A stretch of DNA of 64,000 nt from Mucilaginibacter terrigena (GCF_004168255.1 NZ_SEWG01000002.1:620001-684000); one strand, 5' to 3'; shown: positions 18,840 through 28,354, counted from the stretch's first letter. Numbers and translations are program-made. Notes: a model not told the origin generated them from the sequence alone.

Positions 18840-19736
18840 TTATTGTATAAAGTGGAATGTACCTGTGTTATTATACTCATTAAGTATTTGATAGTACGAG
18901 GCATAAATTTTTTCCAGTTCGGCATCGTCAGGTAAAACAGGGTGGCTAACAGGTGCCTGCCTGGTTTTTAAACGATGCCAGGTGTTGCCTAACCATACTT
19001 TCAAACGCGAGAACCTGCTGATACCTGCATTGTCGCCTGCGTAATCATATTTAACCATGCCAATAGCGCCCTCGTATTTTAGCAATTGCGGGCTTGCACC
19101 AGATGTTACATTGCCCGGTGTTGCTACCGAGAGCGAGTTATAGCCAGTATAGTATGCAATTTTAGCTTTAAGATAAGTTACGCGTAAGGCGTATTCCCAA
19201 TCCATCATTTTAAATTGGGTGTCGTACAGGCCTAAATAGCTGAGGGAGGCTCTGCGTTGCAATAATGTAACATCGCTAAAGGTAAATGATCTTACTTTTC
19301 CGGCCTTCCAATCCCGGTAGTTTTCCAACCTGCCTGTAATACTTACCTGGTCCGGATGGATCAAGTGACTTTGCAGGTGATTAGAAATACACAGATCAAG
19401 ATCTGCGTTGGCCATCATAAAATCCCGGCATTTGCGTATCGTGTTGATATGATGCACATCGTCATCAATCAGTTTTTTGATGATTTTACCTTTTGCCATT
19501 AACAAGGCTTTATTCCAACCGTGTGCCTGGTTCTTATCAGGTTCGCTTATGTATTGATGGATTTTATTCGCATCAAGAAGGTTTTGCAAGTACCCTTGCG
19601 TACCATCACTACTATTGCCATCAACCACTACTATCTCTTCGTCAGGGCTTAATACAGTTAATAAATTACCAAGCAACACCTTTAAAAAAGGCAACCTGTT
19701 TTTGGTACAAATGATGTAAGATAAAGTGATGCTCAA
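18840..19736 (-). CDS. GT2 family glycosyltransferase
   Basis: 298 residues, GT-A fold with YIICTKNRLPFLKVLL, EEIVVVDGNSSDGTQG and KKLIDDDVHHI in place of the usual DxD. The start is TTG overlapping the acyltransferase TGA as TTGA, the third such junction in this operon. The C-terminal 60 residues carry a WLGNTWHRLK segment also seen in other glycan-locus GT2 enzymes. Confidence 0.86.
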   Translation of the reverse strand: MSITLSYIICTKNRLPFLKVLLGNLLTVLSPDEEIVVVDGNSSDGTQGYLQNLLDANKIHQYISEPDKNQAHGWNKALLMAKGKIIKKLIDDDVHHINTIRKCRDFMMANADLDLCISNHLQSHLIHPDQVSITGRLENYRDWKAGKVRSFTFSDVTLLQRRASLSYLGLYDTQFKMMDWEYALRVTYLKAKIAYYTGYNSLSVATPGNVTSGASPQLLKYEGAIGMVKYDYAGDNAGISRFSRLKVWLGNTWHRLKTRQAPVSHPVLPDDAELEKIYASYYQILNEYNNTGTFHFIQ

Positions 19737-20299
19737 TTTAATGATCTGATAATTTTTGCAGGTACCCCTGCTACAACTGCATTGGGTGGTACATTTTTAG
19801 TAACTACAGCACCCGCGCCAACAATAGCATTGTCGCCAATGGTTATACCTGGTAAAATAACAGCGTGGCTGCCTATCCACACGTTATTGCCAATAATAAC
19901 AGGCTTTTCAATAACGGTGTTCCTGTAAAGTTTTGCTGAAGCATCATGGGTAACGCTGGTGATAGATACATGCGATGCAATTAGGCAATCATCCCCAATT
20001 GTTATACCGCCATGCCCCCACATATGTATAAAAGCATTTACTGACACATTTTTACCTAACGAAATATATTCCGGTCCTTCAAATTTTACAGGTAACTGTA
20101 TAGATGTGCCCTCGCCGCAATGCTTTAAAGTTGCCTTAAACTTTTTAAGCTTAACGGCATCAGCCTTTCTTTGCAGTTTTAGAAACTGGTTTTTAATTTT
20201 TTTAACAAGCCAATTAGCCAATGGTACGTTCTGTATGGGAAATGAATAAATATACTTACAAATATTGTTGCTAAAGCTACCGGTACACCCATTATCCAC
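19733..20299 (-). CDS. Hexapeptide-repeat acyltransferase (maltose/galactoside O-acetyltransferase-like)
   Basis: The last 110 residues form a left-handed beta-helix (ITIGDDC, VIIGNNVWIGSHAVILPGITIGDNAIVGAGAVVTKNVPPNAVVAGVPAKII), typical of WbbJ-type O-acetyltransferases that decorate sugars. The listed ATG at 20299 would overlap the upstream gene by 121 bp, and the first 40 residues look unlike the family. A TTG at 20219-20221, giving LANWLVKKIKNQF, would cut the overlap to 43 bp and is more likely. No ATG or GTG lies between. Confidence 0.86.
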   Translation of the reverse strand: MDNGCTGSFSNNICKYIYSFPIQNVPLANWLVKKIKNQFLKLQRKADAVKLKKFKATLKHCGEGTSIQLPVKFEGPEYISLGKNVSVNAFIHMWGHGGITIGDDCLIASHVSITSVTHDASAKLYRNTVIEKPVIIGNNVWIGSHAVILPGITIGDNAIVGAGAVVTKNVPPNAVVAGVPAKIIRSLN

Positions 20300-21120
20300 A
20301 ATTTTATCAGCAGGCTTTGCGACCTGTATGGGTACGCGTTTAAATTACCACTGCCAAAATGCAGTACAAGCGGCGAGTATTGTGCCGGGTACCAGGCCCG
20401 GTGATGAGGTGACGGATATGCGGGATTACGCATTACCCTTGCCCCGGTTAATACGTTGATTGTTCTGGGCCTCAGGTCCGTATGCATATCGGTCATCACG
20501 CGGCCATTATCCGGGATGGATTGCTGATGGTTCAGCATCATGGCTATTGACAACAGCCCTTCTTCGTTTACGCTGTTATTATTTCTGTGAAAGCCGTAAG
20601 CGTCATAATCCTTTGCTATTTCGCGGGCTTTATCATAAATGATGGTTGTTAAAGCTGATCTTTTGAAGTAAAATATCCCACCGTTAAAACGTATCAGCTT
20701 ATCCAGCCCAAAGTGTGTTTTTATTGTTTCGGCCTGCTCTGTGCCGCACCAGTTTTCGGAAGGGACAATATTACCTGCAACGGTTACATCCTGGCCTTTG
20801 GCAGCGTCAAATACCTCGTGCAAATCGCCAAAGCAAATACAATCCGAATCAATAAAAAGCGTATGTGTGGTTTGCAGGTATTGGTCTATATGCATTTTTA
20901 TTTCTATCCCCAATGGTATGTGTTCGGCCTTCGCAGGGATGATGAATATGTTTTTTTGAAACCTTGCGGGGATAAGGAAATCAAGATTTGATACAATGAA
21001 CACCTTAATATCATTATGTATCACTACAGATTGGGCACAGTTTAGCGCAAACAGGGCATAAGTAAGCTTATTAGTAGCAAACGTAATAACCGAGTAATCA
21101 TCTGTAAATTTATTTTGCAT
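20179..21120 (-). CDS. Glycosyltransferase, GT8-like
   Basis: 313 residues. An N-terminal SVITFATNKLTYALFALNCAQS and the metal-binding LFIDSDCICFGD (DSD near residues 90-92) followed by FNGGIFYFKRSA fit GT8-like or related GT-A transferases. The C-terminus (about residues 270-300) is hydrophobic (VPVALATIFVSIFIHF) and could be a membrane-associated helix. It overlaps the downstream acyltransferase; see that entry for the start problem. Confidence 0.72.
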   Translation of the reverse strand: MQNKFTDDYSVITFATNKLTYALFALNCAQSVVIHNDIKVFIVSNLDFLIPARFQKNIFIIPAKAEHIPLGIEIKMHIDQYLQTTHTLFIDSDCICFGDLHEVFDAAKGQDVTVAGNIVPSENWCGTEQAETIKTHFGLDKLIRFNGGIFYFKRSALTTIIYDKAREIAKDYDAYGFHRNNNSVNEEGLLSIAMMLNHQQSIPDNGRVMTDMHTDLRPRTINVLTGARVMRNPAYPSPHHRAWYPAQYSPLVLHFGSGNLNAYPYRSQSLLIKLWIMGVPVALATIFVSIFIHFPYRTYHWLIGLLKKLKTSF

Positions 21121-21140
21121 TATAATTTTAGAGCGGCAAA

Positions 21141-21848
21141 TTACTTAATTGCTTCAACATATAAACTTTCGGGTTCGCGGTTAGCTTGGTCTATTTGTAG
21201 TTTAGCGTCATTAGACTGCATATAGCTCATTTTATGAGTAAGGTTAAAGCCGGCTTTAAGCAAACTAAGTTTGAGCGTTTCATAATCCCAGGCGTATTTA
21301 TGGTCGCCGCCCTGCCTAAAAACCTCGTTTACCAGCTGCATTTTGGTTTCAAATTTTATCCCCATCCCTTCGTCGTACAAATCGTTATTAAGGGGGCGTG
21401 TTCTTTTTAATTCATCCCAGTTATCTGTACAGTAACCGCGCAAATATTTTTCGGCATCGGGCACAACAATACGCAATACACCACCTTTTTGAAGCGACCG
21501 GTAACAACTTGCCAGGAAATAAGGCACTTCGGTAAAATAATCCAGGTGCTCAAAAAAATGCTCGGTATATAAACCTTTGGCAGAGTTGTCGGCAAAGGGG
21601 AGGTTCTTCCTGCAATCAAACCCATAAGTTACATTCTCGTATATACTAAAATCGATATTTACCCAACCCGTTGGCAAACCAACCCCACCACAACCAATAT
21701 TGCCATATATATCCGTTTGGCTGCTTAGTGCTTGTATCACATTCCCTTCGTTCCGTTTTATTTTTAACGCGTATAACTTTTGCCCAATTGCCAGGTTAGT
21801 TTTTGGGATGGCCGGGAATAATTTATGTATCTTGGTTTTTAAGCTCAT
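21141..21848 (-). CDS. SAM-dependent methyltransferase (COG4627-like)
   Basis: 235 residues with GCGGVGLPTGWVNIDF, EHFFEHLD and VLRIVVPDAEKYLRGY. It is a diverged paralogue of the product of 11260-11979. It probably acts on a sugar or lipid-linked intermediate; no substrate can be read. Its ATG overlaps the preceding GT2 stop as ATGA, and 20 bp separate it from the GT8-like gene. Confidence 0.84.
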   Translation of the reverse strand: MSLKTKIHKLFPAIPKTNLAIGQKLYALKIKRNEGNVIQALSSQTDIYGNIGCGGVGLPTGWVNIDFSIYENVTYGFDCRKNLPFADNSAKGLYTEHFFEHLDYFTEVPYFLASCYRSLQKGGVLRIVVPDAEKYLRGYCTDNWDELKRTRPLNNDLYDEGMGIKFETKMQLVNEVFRQGGDHKYAWDYETLKLSLLKAGFNLTHKMSYMQSNDAKLQIDQANREPESLYVEAIK

Positions 21849-22588
21849 AAGCCAATCAATAATTTAAGTTTAAAAAGGGCAGATTGTATTTTATATTTTA
21901 ACCACGAATGGTGCTGCCATTTGTAACTATAATAAAAACGCGGAAGCTGTGTTAGTTTTTTGTACTCGTTATTATCTGTCGCTTTAAGCGATTCGCTACC
22001 GATATGGGTAACAACTGATGGGGGCACCAGATAATTTTTAACACCATACCTGGCAAGGGTGTTACAATAATCCGCATCGCTATACCAAAAGGTGAACTTT
22101 TCGTCAAGCGGGCCAATAATATCAAATAACTCTCGTTTCACCATAAAACACCATCCTATAAAAGTGCCAAAATAACCTTCTACGGCAGGCCCGTCAGGGT
22201 TAAAGCCTGCACTTTTGTGGTACACGGGGCAATAGGGGGTTGCGCTTAGTATAGTGGGGTTGCCCTCCATTGCTTTTAATATCCCGGTAGCCCAGCCTTT
22301 GTGAAAGATAAGGTCGTTATTGCACAGGCAGATATAAGGGTTAGAAGTACGGTTTATGCCAATGTTTAGGTATTTATTAAAGCCAAATTCTTCTGTAGGG
22401 TATATGGTTGTAGTGTTGTCAAACTGGTAAGGTTGCATCGCTTTGTTTGACTCTACCACAAGCACCTTAAACTCCACCTCATTTGGGTCTTCAGATTCAA
22501 ACAGGGTTTTAACCGTTTGCATCGTTAATGCCTTCAAATTTTCGTCTTTGGCATAGCTAAGTATAATAATATCAACCTTTAAAGGCAT
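21845..22588 (-). CDS. GT2 family glycosyltransferase
   Basis: 247 residues. A short GT-A protein with VDIIILSYAKDENLKAL, YICLCNNDLIF (NND in place of DxD) and FWYSDADYCNTLARYG, resembling rhamnosyltransferase-type GT2 enzymes in which NND and a later D-A-D-Y motif are usual. Start overlaps upstream stop as TAATG. Confidence in the family is high; the transferred sugar is unknown. Confidence 0.86.
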   Translation of the reverse strand: MPLKVDIIILSYAKDENLKALTMQTVKTLFESEDPNEVEFKVLVVESNKAMQPYQFDNTTTIYPTEEFGFNKYLNIGINRTSNPYICLCNNDLIFHKGWATGILKAMEGNPTILSATPYCPVYHKSAGFNPDGPAVEGYFGTFIGWCFMVKRELFDIIGPLDEKFTFWYSDADYCNTLARYGVKNYLVPPSVVTHIGSESLKATDNNEYKKLTQLPRFYYSYKWQHHSWLKYKIQSALFKLKLLIGL

Positions 22589-23247
22589 TATGCTGGTTGT
22601 TTAGCCACTACTACAAATTGCGGGTAGTTCATATCCTGCTGCGTGTTAAACAATATAAAGTTTAATAATTTATAATACTTGTAATTACTTTTGTTAATGC
22701 CCTGTATTTTAGTAACACTGTAGCCGCTTTCTTCAAATAAGCGGATCATGCTTTTTTTTGTAAAAAAGCGCAGGTGAGTCCTATCCATAACACCTGCGTC
22801 TTCGTATTTAAAATCCTTATATCTAAGCAGGGAGAGCACCACAGGGTACCAGCGTATATTAGGTATTGATGCTATAATTACACCGTTAGGATTAAGCAGT
22901 TTTTTGCAGGCCAGTAGTGCTTTATCAGGGTTTTGCAGGTGCTCTAAAACATCATTGAAGAAGATCGCATCAAATTTTTTAGCGGCCAGCTGCGGCATGT
23001 TATCCGTAAAAAGATCATTGATCACCACATCAATGTTATTTTGAGCTTCGGTAGCCGATACTGTATCCGGTTCAACACCCCATACTTCACAACCAAACGT
23101 TTCTTTTAACAAAGCGCCAAAGCCACCAGTGGCGCAACCAATATCAAGGGCGCTTTTTATTCCATGCGGCACAAACGGGAGTATTTCGGTACGCCGGTGC
23201 AAATAATACATCTTGTCTTTGTGGCCGTATTGGTCGTTATAATCCAT
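22588..23247 (-). CDS. Class I SAM-dependent methyltransferase
   Basis: 219 residues with ALDIGCATGGFGALLKE, VWGVEPD, FDAIFFNDVLEHLQNPDKAL and a GVIIASIPNIR segment, typical of Methyltransf_23 enzymes in O-antigen clusters. It lies directly after wzt in the transcript, where chain-terminating methyltransferases of ABC-exported O-antigens are often found; that role here is inference. Confidence 0.86.
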   Translation of the reverse strand: MDYNDQYGHKDKMYYLHRRTEILPFVPHGIKSALDIGCATGGFGALLKETFGCEVWGVEPDTVSATEAQNNIDVVINDLFTDNMPQLAAKKFDAIFFNDVLEHLQNPDKALLACKKLLNPNGVIIASIPNIRWYPVVLSLLRYKDFKYEDAGVMDRTHLRFFTKKSMIRLFEESGYSVTKIQGINKSNYKYYKLLNFILFNTQQDMNYPQFVVVAKQPA

Positions 23248-23253
23248 TTTTTA

Positions 23254-24501
23254 TTATTTGATAGTAAAGCTATAGTCAATTTCTGTACGGCCGCGTACAT
23301 GCAGCGGGTAGGGCAATATATCATCCGTCATTGGTTTTTGTACAACTTCGAAATGAAGGAGGCCAAAAAAATCTTTCAATAACAGGTTAGATTGCACGTG
23401 CAGTCCTATTTTATATTTGCCGGGCAGGTAGGGCAGGTGAAGCAGTTTGCCGCTGATATTAAAGGTGGTTTTTACCCCGCTTACCATAAACAGATCGTTG
23501 CTGCGCAGGTCTATAAAACTTACTTTCTGGTCATACTCGTCATATATAAATATGGCTACCGACTGGAAATTATTGTTTGTTTTGCAGCTAAGGGTTAAAT
23601 TAAATGCCAGGTGATCGCCGGTAGTTATTTCGCTTTTATCAATTTCAAAAAGGTCAACCGTAACATCCGGGCTTAAAGCATGGTGCGTTATTTTTGATTT
23701 AAAGATCTCATCGGCCACAACAGAATATTTGGCAATAGTATCATACGTGCTGCCGCTAAATGCTATTTCCCCATTATTAAGCAAAAGGCCGGTATTACAC
23801 AGGTTGCTCACAGCTTCCATATTGTGACTTACAAAAAGTACCGTTCTGCCTTCGCCTTTGCTTACATCGCCCATTTTTCCAAGGCATTTCTTTTGAAACT
23901 CGGCATCGCCCACGGCAAGTACCTCGTCAACTATCAATATTTCCGACTCGAGGTGTGCGGCCACAGCAAATGCCAGGCGCACATACATGCCCGATGAATA
24001 TCGTTTTACGGGGGTGTCTATGTATCTTTCCACGCCAGAAAAATCTACTATCTCATCAAATTTGCGTTTGATCTCGGCCTTGCGCATTCCTAAAATGGCG
24101 CCGTTCAAATAAATATTTTCGCGGCCGGTCAGTTCCGGGTGAAAGCCTGTGCCTACTTCAAGCAGGCTGGCTATACGGCCTTTAACTTTTATATTGCCGG
24201 TGGTTGGTGATGTTACCCGGCTAAGTATTTTTAACAAGGTGCTTTTGCCGGCACCATTACGGCCAATGATGCCAACGGCATCGCCCTGTTCTATTTCAAA
24301 GTTGAGGTCCTTAAGGCTCCAAACTATGTCGCTTTCGCCTTTAGAGGTGCGGTCATTGGTTTCGCCAATTTTAAGAAAAGGATCTTCTTTGCCCCGCAGC
24401 CTGGCCCAATACCTTTCCAGATCGCGGGATATGGTGCCGGTACCAAAATCGCCCAGTTGGTAGGCTTTTGAAAGATTGTCTGCTTTTATTGCCTTAGCCA
24501 T
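23254..24501 (-). CDS. wzt: Polysaccharide ABC transporter ATP-binding protein (Wzt-like) with C-terminal recognition domain
   Basis: 415 residues. ATPase domain: Walker A GRNGAGKST (80-88), signature YSSGMYVRLAFAVA (168-181) and Walker B ILIVDEVLAVGD (188-199), with the H-loop in LFVSHNME. A C-terminal beta-rich domain (about 270-415) matches the Wzt_C type, which in O8/O9a E. coli recognises the capped non-reducing chain end. Partner permease is the next gene upstream, sharing a TAATG junction. It would energise export of the undecaprenyl-linked glycan across the inner membrane. Confidence 0.93.
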   Translation of the reverse strand: MAKAIKADNLSKAYQLGDFGTGTISRDLERYWARLRGKEDPFLKIGETNDRTSKGESDIVWSLKDLNFEIEQGDAVGIIGRNGAGKSTLLKILSRVTSPTTGNIKVKGRIASLLEVGTGFHPELTGRENIYLNGAILGMRKAEIKRKFDEIVDFSGVERYIDTPVKRYSSGMYVRLAFAVAAHLESEILIVDEVLAVGDAEFQKKCLGKMGDVSKGEGRTVLFVSHNMEAVSNLCNTGLLLNNGEIAFSGSTYDTIAKYSVVADEIFKSKITHHALSPDVTVDLFEIDKSEITTGDHLAFNLTLSCKTNNNFQSVAIFIYDEYDQKVSFIDLRSNDLFMVSGVKTTFNISGKLLHLPYLPGKYKIGLHVQSNLLLKDFFGLLHFEVVQKPMTDDILPYPLHVRGRTEIDYSFTIK

Positions 24502-25361
24502 TATACTGTGTCAACAAATGTTTTTTCAACCTTGTTAAAAATAACTATACCCGTAAACAAAATTACGATGGTTACTGCCGAGCTGTATAATAACAGGTCC
24601 CAGCTAAAAGCGCCCTTGCCTAAAAAGCCATAACGGCATGTTTCTATCACCGCGGTTAGTGGATTAAATTTTATAAGCCAGGAGTAGGCGGGGTATTTTT
24701 TTATTACCTCTGATAAGGGATATATTACTGTGGTTGTATACATAAGCAACGGCACCCCAAACGACACCACAAAAGCCAGATCACGGTATTTTGTGGTTGC
24801 CGCGGATATGATCATTCCAAGGCCAAGGCCGAGGGCTGCTATCATCAATATTAAGAATGGAAACAGGGCAATGTAAATATTAGGTGCGATGTGATAGCCC
24901 GACACCATGTAATAAAGCAGTAATACAATAAACAGCAGAAGCTGAACACCGAATCTGATGAGGTTTGAGAATACGATACTTAGCGGCATTATTAAGCGCG
25001 GGAAATAAACTTTGCCTAACATGGCCGAATTATCTTTAAAAACGGTTGATGTTTTAGTTAAACATTCCGAGAAATAATTCCAGATGATGGTGCCTGCAAG
25101 GTAAAATACAGGGCCGGGTATGTCGTCTGTTTTAATGCCTGCAAGGTTGCTAAATATAAGGTTGTATACCAGTATGGTTATAACCGGCTGTACAAAAAAC
25201 CAAACCGGCCCAAGAATGGTTTGCTTATAAAAAGAAACAAAATCGCGGCGCACTAACAATAACAGCAGGTCGCGGTAGCTCCAAACATCTTTCAGTTTCA
25301 GGTCAAACAAACTGCTTTTGGGCTTTATCTCAAGGTCCCAGTAGTCGTCAGGCTCAGTCAT
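24501..25361 (-). CDS. wzm: Polysaccharide ABC transporter permease (Wzm-like)
   Basis: About 286 residues with six hydrophobic helices in the ABC-2 permease arrangement, starting after a WSYRDLLLLLVRRDFVSFYKQTILGPVW segment typical of Wzm/TagG/KpsM proteins. I prefer the ATG at 25359-25361 over the TTG one codon upstream. It overlaps the GT4 gene by 8 bp and Wzt by one base. With Wzt it forms the inner-membrane exporter. Confidence 0.93.
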   Translation of the reverse strand: MTEPDDYWDLEIKPKSSLFDLKLKDVWSYRDLLLLLVRRDFVSFYKQTILGPVWFFVQPVITILVYNLIFSNLAGIKTDDIPGPVFYLAGTIIWNYFSECLTKTSTVFKDNSAMLGKVYFPRLIMPLSIVFSNLIRFGVQLLLFIVLLLYYMVSGYHIAPNIYIALFPFLILMIAALGLGLGMIISAATTKYRDLAFVVSFGVPLLMYTTTVIYPLSEVIKKYPAYSWLIKFNPLTAVIETCRYGFLGKGAFSWDLLLYSSAVTIVILFTGIVIFNKVEKTFVDTV

Positions 25362-26475
25362 CAATCAGCATTTGTTGCAGTTTGTTAATGTAAGTTTGCT
25401 CATTAAAATAATGCAGGCAGGTATCTTTTAAATGCCGTCGTTTTTTTAAGGTCAACGGTTCTTTTAAATGGTTGGTAATACAATCTTCCAGTTCCTGTTG
25501 ATTGTCGGTATTTATAGCAGTACCAAGTTCTCCATTGCGTATAGCATCAATGCTGCCATCGGCGTTGCCGCAAATAACCGGAAGGCCGCAAGCCAGTGCC
25601 TCAATAAAAACAATGCCGAAGCCTTCTTTTTTACTTGGCAGCACAAATACATCGGCAGTTAAGAAATGGTCTGGCAATTCTTCTTCTTTAATAAAGCCCG
25701 TTAAAATTACCTGTTCGGTTACGCCTGTATCTTCGATAAGCTGTTTTACGCGCAACCCTTCCAGTTCATCGTATTTACCGGCCAGTATATATTTTATTAA
25801 CGGGAATTTATGTTTGAGTTTTGGCAATGATTTTATAACAATATCATGCCCCTTATAAAGTTCGGTAGAGGCAAGCCGGGTTAGCGTAAAAATTACGGGG
25901 TTGGCTTTTGTTAAACCATAACGTTCCATTAAGTAAGCAGACTTCCCGAAATTATCGGGCAGCTTCATAAACGGATCTAAAGCGTTGTTTAAAACCACAC
26001 ATTTATTTGGGTCTGTTTTATGCAGGGTTTCCATTTTAGCTTTTGTAAAGCTGCTAACGCAGATGATCTTATCGCATTGGGTTAAAAAGCGTTTTTTATG
26101 GGCAGATAGCGGGCGCCAAACTTCAATGCCGTGGGCTATTAACCAAACCTTTGTTTTTGGGCTCCTGAGCTTAATTAGCAGGCCTGCCAGCGCAAGATTA
26201 ATGTGGCTTAAAATCACTACATCATCTTTTTTAGCCGCGAATACCGTTTTAATGATGAATAAAATGCGCTGTTTGCCAAACCCTTTAAAATTTTGGGCGG
26301 GCACATATTGTGGCATCAGGTCGCTATCCTCATCATACAAGGAGGCAAGCTTAAAATTCCAGTTGTTTTTTGTGCAAATGGCATTAAGCGAATGCGCCAT
26401 TGTACGGGTCATTTTTTGGATGCCGCCGGTTGTGCTGAATGTTTGTAACGAGAAGAGCGTAATATTTTTAAACAT
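25354..26475 (-). CDS. GT4 family glycosyltransferase
   Basis: About 373 residues from the ATG at 26473-26475, which is preceded by a purine-rich CAGGGG and overlaps asnB by 8 bp; an upstream ATG at 26499 would add eight residues and is less likely. Motifs: LFSLQTFSTTGGIQKMTR, VIFTLTRLASTELYKGHD, YILAGKYDEL and PSKKEGFGIVFIEALACGLPVICGN, a complete GT4 donor site. Confidence 0.9.
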   Translation of the reverse strand: MFKNITLFSLQTFSTTGGIQKMTRTMAHSLNAICTKNNWNFKLASLYDEDSDLMPQYVPAQNFKGFGKQRILFIIKTVFAAKKDDVVILSHINLALAGLLIKLRSPKTKVWLIAHGIEVWRPLSAHKKRFLTQCDKIICVSSFTKAKMETLHKTDPNKCVVLNNALDPFMKLPDNFGKSAYLMERYGLTKANPVIFTLTRLASTELYKGHDIVIKSLPKLKHKFPLIKYILAGKYDELEGLRVKQLIEDTGVTEQVILTGFIKEEELPDHFLTADVFVLPSKKEGFGIVFIEALACGLPVICGNADGSIDAIRNGELGTAINTDNQQELEDCITNHLKEPLTLKKRRHLKDTCLHYFNEQTYINKLQQMLIDD

Positions 26476-28249
26476 GCCCCTGAACCTGATATAGTGCAAA
26501 AGCCCTTGACCAATGTATTTTTCCTTTATTAAATTTATTTATAATTTTTTTAGCTGCTGTACCTTTGTAATTATTCTTATTACTTATACTCTCATTTGCT
26601 GCCATCCATTTTTGCAGTGGGAAGGTAAACCCCATTTTTGGCCTGTTCCATACCACTTCGGGTACAAGGCCTTCAAACGCGTCTATCAGTATTTTTTTTG
26701 GTTGATTACCATGAAACCGTATGGATGGATGTATCTGCGAAACATATTGCTGAAAATCTTCATTGAGGAACGGCACCCTTACCTCAAGACCATGGCTCAT
26801 GCTCATTATATCAGTATCGTGCAATAACTGATTTTGCATGTACATATTGGTCTCCAGCCAGGCGGCGTTTAATTTATCATATTTATCTAATGCAGGGATA
26901 TCCAGGTCATCAAAAAGGGTGCTGTTTACTTCATCTTCATCCATATCTATTAATTTGGCAATGTCCACAGGTGCATACAAGCCACGTAAAAAAAGATAGT
27001 CGGCTGCGGTATTATCCTGCTTAAGATACCCAAACTTTTTAACGCGATCGTCACTAAACAGCTTGCTTAAGGTGAAAGGAGCAGCTGGGAGCATTTTTAA
27101 GTAACGCAAATATTTTATGCGATCAAAGGAGGGGTACCCACCAAATAATTCATCGGCACCAATACCTGATAGTACCGTTTTCAAACCATCCTCGCGGGCA
27201 TATTTACTAATAAACCATGAGTTGATGCCATCGGTAGTGGGCATATCCATAGCGCCCAGTATTTTCGGTAAATGTGTTTCAAAATCGTGTTGTTTTACCA
27301 GGTGTGTAAAATTGCTGCCACTTAGTTTATCTAAAACGGCATGCTGGTAGGCGCGCTCGTCATATTCTTTCTCATTAAAAAATATAGAAATAGTTTTCAG
27401 GTCTTGCTTTTTTTGAGCGGCCAAAAGGGTCAATAAACTGGAATCGATCCCACCGCTTAAAAATACGCCTATAGGTGCATCGGCTATAAGCTGCCTTATT
27501 ACAGCTTTTTTAAGATAGTGGTTAATTCCCTCGCGCGCACTTTGTATATCGGTAATGCAATCGGTTATTGCTGTTTGTTGATATTTTTCAATGGTATGGG
27601 CTCCATTTTTATTCCAACATAAAAAATGTCCTTTAGGGATACTGAGGACGTTTTTTAAGGTAGTGTAAGGTTCGGGGATATGACCAAAGGCTAATAGCCA
27701 AACCGGCCATCTTGTATCTTCATCAGTGGCAAGGCCGGCGGCCTTGAATGCCCTTATTTCTGATGCGAATGATATTTGGCCCTCTGTTGCGTAATAGTAC
27801 AGGGGTTTAATACCTGTACTATCACGTACTAAATAAACAGCGCCGCTTATTGTATCGTACAAGGCAAAAGCAAACATCCCCCTTAATTTACTGAAAGAGT
27901 TTGTGCCCCAATGCAAGTAGGCCTGTATAATAACTTCGGTATCGGTGTCGCTGTTGAAAGTTGCACCCAACTGCTGAAGTTGGGTTTTTAACTCATTGTA
28001 GTTGTATATTTCGCCGTTAAAAGTGATCCACGCCTTAAGGTTTTGATCGGCCATGGGCTGGTGGCCTCTTTTGCTAAGGTCTATAATTGATAACCGCCTG
28101 TGCCCAAAAGTCACATTTGCATCCGCACTGTAAAATAGGCCTTCGTCATCAGGTCCGCCATGTTGCAATGCCTCGCACATAACTTTTACAGCCCTTTTTA
28201 CTTCATCCACCTGTAACCGGTTTGTAACCAGTCCTGCAATCCTGCACAT
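26468..28249 (-). CDS. asnB: Asparagine synthetase (glutamine-hydrolysing)
   Basis: 593 residues. Cys2 directly after Met1 is the glutaminase nucleophile (MCRIAGL); GHRRLSIIDLS and FNGEIYNY complete the class II amidotransferase domain. The synthetase domain has the PP-loop SGGIDSSLL at about residue 264 and GIGADELFGGYPSF. Such AsnB/WbpS-type enzymes occur in O-antigen loci, where they may amidate a uronic acid rather than aspartate; that alternative is inference. It is followed by a GT4 gene and preceded by a 123-bp gap after the UpxY gene. Confidence 0.93.
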   Translation of the reverse strand: MCRIAGLVTNRLQVDEVKRAVKVMCEALQHGGPDDEGLFYSADANVTFGHRRLSIIDLSKRGHQPMADQNLKAWITFNGEIYNYNELKTQLQQLGATFNSDTDTEVIIQAYLHWGTNSFSKLRGMFAFALYDTISGAVYLVRDSTGIKPLYYYATEGQISFASEIRAFKAAGLATDEDTRWPVWLLAFGHIPEPYTTLKNVLSIPKGHFLCWNKNGAHTIEKYQQTAITDCITDIQSAREGINHYLKKAVIRQLIADAPIGVFLSGGIDSSLLTLLAAQKKQDLKTISIFFNEKEYDERAYQHAVLDKLSGSNFTHLVKQHDFETHLPKILGAMDMPTTDGINSWFISKYAREDGLKTVLSGIGADELFGGYPSFDRIKYLRYLKMLPAAPFTLSKLFSDDRVKKFGYLKQDNTAADYLFLRGLYAPVDIAKLIDMDEDEVNSTLFDDLDIPALDKYDKLNAAWLETNMYMQNQLLHDTDIMSMSHGLEVRVPFLNEDFQQYVSQIHPSIRFHGNQPKKILIDAFEGLVPEVVWNRPKMGFTFPLQKWMAANESISNKNNYKGTAAKKIINKFNKGKIHWSRAFALYQVQGHV

Positions 28250-28354
28250 TATATTATATCCTATCCTAATATATATAGCTTCGCCTCGTAAGTCACAAAT
28301 TATTTGTTAACTTATTAATTATCAGCATAATAAATATGCCAATTGTGTATTTTA

